From positions 67,652-131,651 of the forward strand of contig CAWKJX010000011.1 in assembly GCA_963850095.1 (NCBI GenBank): 64,000 bases of DNA, written 5' to 3'. This document shows positions 7,795-16,526 of the stretch, one piece after another. The stretch comes from Bog-473 sp963850095. GTDB taxonomy: Bacteria > Actinomycetota > Acidimicrobiia > Acidimicrobiales > RAAP-2. The notes under the pieces are model-generated. The model ran no database searches. It saw only the letters and a list, made by a program, of their open reading frames with translations, and was not told the DNA's origin. Within the stretch, counting starts at the first letter, position 1; each line of letters starts with the position of its first letter. The position numbers and the translations under genes were made by a program.

Positions 7795-8802
7795 GTGTTG
7801 TACCAGCGCACATGCCCGGCGTCCCCCCGCCGTGGCCCGGGACGGAATGTTGAGGCGAACATCTTGGCGAAGGAACGAATTGAGCGCGACGACGAGGATC
7901 TCGTCCGGCTCTACCTGACGGATATCGGTCAGTATCCCCTACTGACCAAGGACGACGAGGTTCGCCTGGCCCAGGCCATAGAGGCGGGCCGCGCCGCCGA
8001 GGCCGACGTGGCCAAGGCGACCAAGGGCCTGACCACGGCCAAGAAGCGTGAGCTGCGCCGGTCTGTCATGGAGGGTGAGCAGGCCCAGCAGACCTTCGTG
8101 CAGTCCAACCTCCGCCTGGTCGTGTCGATCGCCAAGAAGTACCAGGCCTCGGGCCTGCCGCTGCTGGACCTGATCCAGGAGGGCAACCTCGGCCTCATGC
8201 ACGCCGTCGAGAAGTTCGACTGGCGCAAGGGGTTCAAGTTCTCCACGTATGCCACCTGGTGGATCCGCCAGGCCATCACCCGTGGCATCGCGAACACCGG
8301 ACGCACAATTCGTCTCCCGGTCCACGCCGGCGACACCCTGGCCCGGGTGCAGAAGGCCCAGGCCCGCCTGGAGCTCAAGCTGGGCCGCCCGGCCACTCTG
8401 GCCGAGCTGGGCATCGAGGTCGAGATGCCCGAGGACAAGCTGGTCGAGGCGCTGCGCTTCCGGGCCGAGCCGCTGTCGCTGTCCGAGCCACTGCGCGAGG
8501 ACGGGGATGCCGAGCTGGGCGACGTCGTCGAGGACCGCTCGGCCGAGTCGCCCTTCGAGGTGGCGGCCGTGTCCCTGCTGCCCGACGAGATCGGGCGGCT
8601 GCTCTCGCCGCTCGACGAGCGCGAGCGCGAAATCTTGCGTCTGCGCTTCGGGCTGGACCGGGGCGAGCCCCGGACGCTCGAGGAAGTCGGCGAGCACTTC
8701 AACCTGACCCGTGAGCGCATCCGCCAAATTGAGGCGCGGGCCATGTCCAAGCTGCGCCACCCGTCGTCGGACACCGGCGCCCGGGACCTGCTGACCGTCT
8801 AA
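7795..8802 (+). CDS. RpoD-like sigma-70 factor (group 1/2, lacks region 1.1)
   Basis: A 335-residue sigma factor directing RNA polymerase to -10/-35 promoters. Region 1.2 is DLVRLYLTDIGQYPLLT, region 2 contains LIQEGNLGLMHAVEKF and YATWWIRQAI, region 3 LPVHAGDTLARVQKA, and region 4.2 LTRERIRQIEARAMSKLR. It lacks the acidic region 1.1 of primary factors, so it is probably a SigB/HrdB-related group 2 factor, although a short housekeeping factor cannot be excluded. GTG 7795 is preceded by AGGAA at a rather long 12-nt spacing; TTG 7864 (LAKERIERDDED), right before the conserved block, is a good alternative. A perfect palindrome follows the stop. Confidence 0.88.
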   Translation: MLYQRTCPASPRRGPGRNVEANILAKERIERDDEDLVRLYLTDIGQYPLLTKDDEVRLAQAIEAGRAAEADVAKATKGLTTAKKRELRRSVMEGEQAQQTFVQSNLRLVVSIAKKYQASGLPLLDLIQEGNLGLMHAVEKFDWRKGFKFSTYATWWIRQAITRGIANTGRTIRLPVHAGDTLARVQKAQARLELKLGRPATLAELGIEVEMPEDKLVEALRFRAEPLSLSEPLREDGDAELGDVVEDRSAESPFEVAAVSLLPDEIGRLLSPLDEREREILRLRFGLDRGEPRTLEEVGEHFNLTRERIRQIEARAMSKLRHPSSDTGARDLLTV

Positions 8803-8820
8803 GTCGAGGGCGCCCTCGAC
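8803..8820. terminator. 18-bp perfect palindrome directly after the sigma-factor stop
   Basis: GTCGAGGG-CG-CCCTCGAC begins on the base after the TAA stop. As RNA it can form a GC-rich hairpin only with a tight loop, and no T-run follows. It could be a terminator or a protein-binding dyad. Confidence 0.4.
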
Positions 8821-8860
8821 GGTGCGCTGACCGGTTCGGCAGCCGCCTAGGATCGCCGCC

Positions 8861-8935
8861 ATGAAGAAGCTCTTGATCCTCGCTCTGATCGTGGCCCTCG
8901 GCGTCGTCGCCGCCCGTCGCCTGCGCGAGGCGTAA
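8861..8935 (+). CDS. Putative 24-residue single-span membrane peptide
   Basis: ATG 8861 to TAA 8935 encodes a short peptide beginning MKKLLILALIVALGVVAARR: two Lys, a hydrophobic stretch of ~16 residues and a basic tail. This resembles the very small actinobacterial one-span proteins of the DLW-39 type, which have similar N-termini, but it is shorter and lacks their C-terminal signature. No clear ribosome site is seen. Composition and position (own space between two genes) support it; length makes chance possible. Confidence 0.4.
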   Translation: MKKLLILALIVALGVVAARRLREA

Positions 8936-9007
8936 GCGACGCTGCCGGTGCGCCGCGCCGGCGCCGGGTCTCACCGCGTGGCGCAGGAGTGAACGAACCG
9001 GTGCCGC

Positions 9008-9808
9008 TCAGGCGGCGCGGCCGCTCGCGCCGGCGCCGTGGCGACCCTTGAGACCGCGCCGCCACAGGATGAGTGCCGCACCGGCGACGGCGAGGCTCGT
9101 CGTGACGACCGGCGTCGTGCGACCGACGCGGTCGCGCAGGCGGATCGGCTTGGTGAAGTTGCGCACCTCCCAGCCGCGTTCGCGGGCCACCTTGGACAGG
9201 GCCCGGTCGGGGTTCACCGCGACCGGCCGGCCGACCGCCTCGAGCATGGGGAGGTCGGTGGCCGAGTCGGAGTAGGCGCTGCTGGCCGCCAGGTCGAGTC
9301 CGGTGCGCTCGGCCAGTTCGCGCATGGCCGACGCCTTGGCCTCGCCGTAGGCGTAGAAGGCCATGCGCCCGGTGTAGCGACCCTGCTCGTCCACTTCGCC
9401 CCGCGAGCAGATGGCGCCGTCCACGCCGAGCAGGTCGGCCAGCGGCAACACGATCTCCTCCGGCGAGGCCGATACGAGATAGACGCGGTGGCCGGCGGCC
9501 CGGTGCAACTCCATCAGCTCGAGCGCCTCGGCGTACATGATGGGCTCAATCGTCTGGAGCATCGTCTCGCGCACGATTTGGCGTACCTGGGCCCGGTCCC
9601 ATCCCTTGGTCACGGCCAGCATCGACTCGCGCACGCGCACCAGCCGCTCCTCGTCGGCGCCGAAGTAGAGGTAGATGAGCTGGCTCACGGCCGCCCGCGC
9701 CACGACCCGCCGGTTGATCAGGCCGCCCTTGAGGAACGGTCGGCCGAACGCGGCGATAGAGGCACGGTCGATGACGGTCTTGTCCAGGTCGAAGAAGGCC
9801 GCCTCCAT
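9008..9808 (-). CDS. HAD-superfamily (IB, SerB-like) phosphatase with C-terminal membrane segment
   Basis: A 266-residue HAD hydrolase. Motif I is DLDKT (D7, D9), motif II the Ser in LVSASPEE, motif III the Lys of GEAKAS and motif IV YSDSATDLPML, so it is catalytically complete. The alpha-helical cap lies between motifs I and II. Such actinobacterial 'HAD-IB' proteins act on phosphorylated small molecules or phosphatidyl substrates; the substrate is unknown here. A hydrophobic stretch near the C-terminus (TTSLAVAGAALILW) may anchor it to the membrane. The start at ATG 9808 is supported by TACCAT 7 nt upstream. Confidence 0.83.
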   Translation of the reverse strand: MEAAFFDLDKTVIDRASIAAFGRPFLKGGLINRRVVARAAVSQLIYLYFGADEERLVRVRESMLAVTKGWDRAQVRQIVRETMLQTIEPIMYAEALELMELHRAAGHRVYLVSASPEEIVLPLADLLGVDGAICSRGEVDEQGRYTGRMAFYAYGEAKASAMRELAERTGLDLAASSAYSDSATDLPMLEAVGRPVAVNPDRALSKVARERGWEVRNFTKPIRLRDRVGRTTPVVTTSLAVAGAALILWRRGLKGRHGAGASGRAA

Positions 9809-9815
9809 ATCTCTA

Positions 9816-9821
9816 ATGGTA
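9816..9821 (-). promoter_or_regulatory. -10-like TACCAT, 7 nt before ATG of the HAD gene
   Basis: Read on the minus strand, TACCAT is followed by 7 nt and ATG 9808, another leaderless-type arrangement. Confidence 0.5.
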
Positions 9822-9916
9822 CGGGTGGCGGGCCCCCCGCCTTTAGCAACTGTGACAATTGGACGGCGGGCCCGTGAACATTCGGTGCCTGTGAGCCCCC
9901 GTTGTGCCTGTCGGGC

Positions 9917-10588
9917 TCAGGCCACGGGCGAGCGGATGAAGAGCGCGTGCACGGCGTCCTCGGCCTCGGCGGTGACCAGCACCAGCACCTCGTCGGACTC
10001 CTGCAGCGTCGTGTCGCCCCGGGGCACGATCAGGCGGTTGGCCCGGACCACGGCCACGACCACCGCATCGCGGGGGAAGGCCAGGTCGGCGATGGCGGTG
10101 TCGTTGGCCGGGGAGTCGTCGGCCAGGGTGATCTCGACCAAATGGGCCGCACCGCCCTGGAACTGCAGCAGGCGCACGAGCGAGCCGACCGACACCGCCT
10201 CCTCGACCAACGCCGTGAGCAGCTGAGGCGTCGAGACCGAGACGTCGACCCCCCAACTCTCGTTGAAGAGCCACTGGTTCTTCGGGTGGTTGACCCGGGC
10301 CACGACGCGGGGCACGGCGAACTCCTGCTTGGCCAGCAGCGAAATGACGAGGTTGTCCTCGTCGTCGCCCGTGGCGGCCACGACGACGTCCACGGTGGCC
10401 AACCCGGCGGCGTCGAGCGACGACACCTCGCAGGCGTCCGCCGCCACCCAGGTGATGTCGAGCGTCGGTCGCAGGCGCTCGACCAGGTCGGGGTCCTGCT
10501 CGAGCACGAGTACCTCGTGGCCGTTGGCGCGCAGGTCCGAGGCGATGGCGGTGCCGACGCTGCCCGCGCCGGCGATGGCGACCTTCAC
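9917..10588 (-). CDS. TrkA-type NAD(H)-binding regulator of K+ uptake (second of pair)
   Basis: A 223-residue soluble K+-transport regulator. RCK/TrkA-N Rossmann domain ~1-130 (GAGSVGTAIA; acidic end of strand 2 in VLEQDPD) and TrkA-C domain ~140-220. Such subunits sit under a K+ channel or permease and gate it in response to NAD(H), ATP or c-di-AMP (the TrkA-C fold is a known c-di-AMP receptor in other bacteria). Its GTG start overlaps the stop of the upstream paralogue by GTGA, so the two are translationally coupled. The order matches the mycobacterial ceoB-ceoC pair beside an APC permease. No TrkH/KtrB-type membrane subunit is visible in the window. Confidence 0.88.
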   Translation of the reverse strand: MKVAIAGAGSVGTAIASDLRANGHEVLVLEQDPDLVERLRPTLDITWVAADACEVSSLDAAGLATVDVVVAATGDDEDNLVISLLAKQEFAVPRVVARVNHPKNQWLFNESWGVDVSVSTPQLLTALVEEAVSVGSLVRLLQFQGGAAHLVEITLADDSPANDTAIADLAFPRDAVVVAVVRANRLIVPRGDTTLQESDEVLVLVTAEAEDAVHALFIRSPVA

Positions 10589-11247
10589 CGCTTGGTGACC
10601 TGGGCGCGGGCCAGGCGTTCGTCGAACTCGTGCAACGCGTCGTCCATCGCGGCGAGGTGCAACACGTCGCCCTCCTGGCCCACGAGGTCGCGGGCGTCGA
10701 GGCGGGGCACACCGCTGCGGGTGACGGCAACGACGGTCAAGCGGCCGGGGTCCTCGAGTTCACCGAGGTTCCGGCCGGCCCAGTCGTCGGGCAGGGAGCG
10801 GTCGATCAAGGTGAGGCGTCCCGACGGGTCGGACCAGTCGGCCACGTCCTCGTCCGGCAGCAGCCGGCGGCGCACCTGGTCGATCGTCCACGTCACGGTG
10901 GCGACGGTTGGGATGCCGAGGCGCTGGTAGATCTCGGCCCGGCGGGGGTCGTAGATGCGGGCGACCACATTGGGGATCTTGTAATTCTCCCGGGCGATAC
11001 GCACGGTCAGGATGTTCGTGTTGTCGCCGCTGGTCACGGCGGCCAGCGCGTCGGCCTCGAGCGCGCCCGCCTTCTCCAGGGCGTCGCGGTCGAAGCCGGA
11101 GCCGACGATGCAGGGCCCGTCCCATTCCTTCAGTCGTCGGAAGGCCCGTGGCGCCTTGTCGAGGATGGCCACCGAGTGCCCCTCGGCGCTGAGCGAAATG
11201 GCGAGCCCCGACCCGACCCGGCCACACCCCACGACGATCACGTGCAC
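10585..11247 (-). CDS. TrkA-type NAD(H)-binding regulator of K+ uptake (first of pair)
   Basis: About 220 residues when started at GTG 11247 (VHVIVVGCGRVGSGLA); the frame extends upstream to 11304, but those codons look non-coding. The Rossmann motif is GCGRVG, then VAILDKAP with an acidic strand-2 residue, and a C-terminal TrkA-C-like domain. It is paralogous to its downstream partner and shares a GTGA overlap with it. It is divergent from the permease gene with a 78-bp intergenic region, so both may respond to the same signal. The likely role is in K+ homeostasis. Confidence 0.86.
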   Translation of the reverse strand: MHVIVVGCGRVGSGLAISLSAEGHSVAILDKAPRAFRRLKEWDGPCIVGSGFDRDALEKAGALEADALAAVTSGDNTNILTVRIARENYKIPNVVARIYDPRRAEIYQRLGIPTVATVTWTIDQVRRRLLPDEDVADWSDPSGRLTLIDRSLPDDWAGRNLGELEDPGRLTVVAVTRSGVPRLDARDLVGQEGDVLHLAAMDDALHEFDERLARAQVTKR

Positions 11248-11313
11248 GCCACAGTGCAACACGCCTGCTCGTGTGGCGCAAAAAGCAGACCGGGACGAGC
11301 CCACGTTTGCTTC

Positions 11314-11319
11314 TACTGT
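11314..11319 (+). promoter_or_regulatory. -10-like TACTGT, 6 nt before GTG 11326
   Basis: TACTGT lies 6 nt before the in-frame GTG 11326. This spacing is the reason for preferring 11326 over the earlier in-frame GTG at 11320, which abuts the hexamer. Confidence 0.5.
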
Positions 11320-11325
11320 GTGGCC

Positions 11326-13782
11326 GTGGCCATCCCGACGACCTCACGGCCCTCGGTGCCCCTGCCCGGGCTGGCGGCCGACGAGATCCCCGAGTCGCGC
11401 CGTTACCGCCTGAAGAACCGGTTGCTCGGGCCGCCGCTCGTCACCGAGCAACTCGCCTCGGAGCGCCTGAGCAAGCCCAAAGCGCTGGGGGTGCTGGCGC
11501 CCGACTGCATCTCCTCGTCGGCCTACGGCACCGAGGAGATGTTGACCCAGCTCGTGCCCTACGTCGGCCTGGCCGCCTTCGCCCTCGTCGTCCCGATCAC
11601 CCTGGCCATCCTCGCCGTGCTCTTCTTCGTCACCCTCTCGTACCTGGAGGTGATCCAGCTCTACACGAAAGCGGGCGGCTCCTACGTGGTGGCCCGGGAC
11701 AACTTCGGCCCACGCGTCGCGCAGATCGCGGCCGTCGCGCTCCTCATCGACTACACGGTCACCGTGGCCGTGCAGACGTCGGCGGGCACGGCGGCGCTGA
11801 CCAGCGCGGTGCCCAGCCTGGCCAACACGACCGACACGGTCGCCATCACGGTGGCCGTGGTGTTGCTCCTGCTCTACGGCAACCTGCGCGGCATCCGCGA
11901 GGCGGGGAGCTACTTCGCCATCCCCACCTACTTCTTCATTCTGTCGCTGGCGAGCGTGATCGTCCTCGGGTTCGTAAAGGAGGCGCTCGGCACCCTGCAC
12001 TACATCCCGTTGCCCCCCGCCGACCAGCTCTACGGGGGGAAGATCGGCACGCCCGGCGAAGGCTGGTTGATGGGGCTGGCCTTCATCTTCCTGTTGCGTT
12101 CCTTCGCCAACGGGGGGTCGTCGCTCACGGGGCTCGAGGCCATCTCCAACGGGGTGAGCAGTTTCCGCAAGCCCGAGGCCCGCCACGCCCGCCAGGTGCT
12201 CGTCGCCATGAGCTCGACGTTGGCCTTCCTGGTGCTCGGCGTCACCCTGCTGGCCCGCTGGACGCATGCCGTGCCGTACCAGATCGGGTCGCCGACCGTG
12301 GTGTCCCAGGAGGCCAAGGCCGTCTTCGGGTCGAGCCCGGCCGGGCACCTCGCCTTCTACGTCGTGCAGCTGGCCACCATGCTCATCCTCTATACCGGCG
12401 GCAACACGAGCTTCAACGGCTTCCCGTACCTGGCCAGCTTCGTGGCGGGCGACCGCTTCCTGCCGCGCCAGTTGACGCGGCGCGGCCATCGTCTGGCTTT
12501 CTCCAACGGGATCCTCGTGCTGGCGGGCGTGGCCCTGGCCCTCGTGCTCGTCTACAAGGCACAGGTCAACGGGCTGGTGGCGCTCTACGCCATCGGCGTG
12601 TTCACCGGCTTCACCATGGCCGGCTCGGGGATGGTGAAGCACCATCTGACGGCGCGTGGGGGCCACTGGAAGCGCAGCGTGCTGATCAACGGGTTCTCCG
12701 CCTTCCTGTCCTTCACCGTCGTGCTCATTTTTGCCGTGGCGAAGTTCAAGGAGGGTGCCTGGCTGATCTTCGTGGTCGGGCCGCTCCTCTACATCGGCCT
12801 GATCCGCCTGCACCACCAGTACGTGGAGGAGGCCGAGATGCTCGAGACGGGGGTGGCCGAGGCGTCGGAAGCCCCCGTGCTCCGGCACCACGTGGTGGTC
12901 GTGTTCGTCGACCGCCTCGACATGGCGACCGTGCGCGCCCTGCAGTACGCGCGCACGCTGACGCCCGACGACCTGCGGGCGGTGCACTTCGACATCGACA
13001 CCAAGGCGGCCCGCGAGCTCGAGGCCGAGTGGGGCCGGCAGGGTCTGGGCCGCCTGCCGCTCGACATCATTGAGGTTCCGGACCGACGCCTGGGCCGGGC
13101 GGCCATTGAGCTCGCGGCCGACGCCACGCTGGACGGCGACACCGAATGCACCGTGCTCCTCCCTCGGCGCAGCTATGCCCGGGTGTGGCAGCGCTTCCTG
13201 CACGACCGCACCGCGGACAAGATCGCCGCCGTCCTGGGTCAGGTGCCGCACGTGAGCGCCACCATCGTCCCCTTCGCCGTGGGCGGCCGATTCGGCGAAC
13301 GGGTCCGCTCCTACGGCCGCTCCGTCCAGGAGCGGGCGCGGCTGGACGGGGAGGGCGACGGCGACGGTTCCGGCCGGCCGATCGACCACGAGGGACGGGC
13401 CGGGCTCGACCGCATGGGGCGGCGCGACGGCCCACGGCGCCCCGCCGTGATGCTGGCGGCCGACCAGACGCTGGCCCAGCGGGCGGGGGCGACCACGCCG
13501 ATCGCCGCGGTCGTGCCCCGCCAGCGCGTGAGGGTGGCCGGGCGGGTGAAGTCCGTCCGGGTGCAACCGCGGGCGGGCACGTCGAACCTCGAGTGCGTGC
13601 TGAGCGACGGCACCGGCGGGCTGCTCCTGGTGTTCCAGGGGCGGCCGAAGATCGCCGGCATCGACCCGGGGGCCCGCCTGGTGGCCGAGGGCATGGTCGG
13701 CACGTGGGGCCGGCGGCCGGCCCTGCTGAACCCCACCTTCGAGCTGGTGCAGGGCGCGCCGGCCGACCCCACCGAGACCTGA
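11326..13782 (+). CDS. KimA-like APC-superfamily permease fused to a C-terminal OB-fold domain
   Basis: An 818-residue membrane protein. Residues ~40-500 form about 12 transmembrane segments of an APC transporter with SSSAYGTEEMLTQLV near TM1, as in KimA-type high-affinity K+ transporters and related amino-acid permeases. Residues ~515-680 are a cytoplasmic USP-like domain (VVVFVDRLDMATVRALQYAR). Residues ~705-818 are an OB-fold domain (RVRVAGRVKSVRVQ, LECVLSDGTGGLLLVFQGR) that in related actinobacteria is a separate small protein. The neighbouring TrkA pair, divergently transcribed, argues for K+ rather than amino acids. In KimA c-di-AMP binds the cytoplasmic domain and inhibits; disA is in this window. 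The substrate remains an inference. Confidence 0.8.
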   Translation: MAIPTTSRPSVPLPGLAADEIPESRRYRLKNRLLGPPLVTEQLASERLSKPKALGVLAPDCISSSAYGTEEMLTQLVPYVGLAAFALVVPITLAILAVLFFVTLSYLEVIQLYTKAGGSYVVARDNFGPRVAQIAAVALLIDYTVTVAVQTSAGTAALTSAVPSLANTTDTVAITVAVVLLLLYGNLRGIREAGSYFAIPTYFFILSLASVIVLGFVKEALGTLHYIPLPPADQLYGGKIGTPGEGWLMGLAFIFLLRSFANGGSSLTGLEAISNGVSSFRKPEARHARQVLVAMSSTLAFLVLGVTLLARWTHAVPYQIGSPTVVSQEAKAVFGSSPAGHLAFYVVQLATMLILYTGGNTSFNGFPYLASFVAGDRFLPRQLTRRGHRLAFSNGILVLAGVALALVLVYKAQVNGLVALYAIGVFTGFTMAGSGMVKHHLTARGGHWKRSVLINGFSAFLSFTVVLIFAVAKFKEGAWLIFVVGPLLYIGLIRLHHQYVEEAEMLETGVAEASEAPVLRHHVVVVFVDRLDMATVRALQYARTLTPDDLRAVHFDIDTKAARELEAEWGRQGLGRLPLDIIEVPDRRLGRAAIELAADATLDGDTECTVLLPRRSYARVWQRFLHDRTADKIAAVLGQVPHVSATIVPFAVGGRFGERVRSYGRSVQERARLDGEGDGDGSGRPIDHEGRAGLDRMGRRDGPRRPAVMLAADQTLAQRAGATTPIAAVVPRQRVRVAGRVKSVRVQPRAGTSNLECVLSDGTGGLLLVFQGRPKIAGIDPGARLVAEGMVGTWGRRPALLNPTFELVQGAPADPTET

Positions 13783-13823
13783 CGCCCACCTGAGTGGCCC
13801 GGCCCGGCGGTGGGCGCCGGGGC

Positions 13824-13861
13824 CGGGCCGCAGGAACACCCGTCAGCGGGCCGCAGGAACA
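13824..13861. repeat. 15-bp direct repeat pair upstream of hppA
   Basis: CGGGCCGCAGGAACA occurs at 13824-13838 and again, unchanged, at 13847-13861, 23 bp start to start (about two helical turns). It lies just upstream of a candidate -10 at 13895, so it could be a regulator-binding site for the pyrophosphatase gene. Confidence 0.5.
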
Positions 13862-13894
13862 TAAGGTCAAATTGCCCACCAGGGCGCCCTTCGC

Positions 13895-13900
13895 TAACGT
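13895..13900 (+). promoter_or_regulatory. Candidate -10 (TAACGT) for hppA
   Basis: TAACGT fits TANNNT and would give a leader of about 150 nt before ATG 14059, containing the hairpin at 13919-13942. Confidence 0.35.
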
Positions 13901-13918
13901 GCCCGGCGGCCCGGCGAC

Positions 13919-13942
13919 GGGCGCGCCCTTGCCGGCGCGCCC
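13919..13942. other. Stem-loop in hppA leader (9-bp perfect stem, 6-nt loop)
   Basis: GGGCGCGCC, loop CTTGCC, GGCGCGCCC. No T-run follows. It could end the permease transcript or fold in the 5' leader of hppA. Confidence 0.4.
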
Positions 13943-14058
13943 TCGGCCCGGGGGCACGGAATCGACCGCCATGATGCTGGGCGCTGCCTAACCGGGGGAG
14001 GAGGGCAGACCCGTCTCCTCCCCGCAGGACCCATGGGAACAGAAAGGGCACAGCCGGA

Positions 14059-16386
<2,328 letters not shown>

Positions 16387-16526
16387 CCTGGTCATCCCCA
16401 CCGGAAACCGTCCGCCCGAGACCCGTCGAGGTGTGCCGCTCTTGACAGGCGGGTGGCGGGCCCTCACTGTGTGCCTCACCGTGCCGACCATTTCTCCCCA
16501 CCCGACGACGCCCCACGGGGTGTGCC

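Noticed and set aside
10585..11304. Start of the first TrkA-type gene at 11304.
   Set aside because: The extra 19 residues (Ser/Arg/Cys-rich) precede the conserved Rossmann strand, and would cover the divergent promoter region; GTG 11247 fits the family start.
13786..13991. Small open frame of 65 codons between the permease and hppA genes.
   Set aside because: Low-complexity translation, no ribosome site, and it overlaps the direct repeats and hairpin of the hppA control region.
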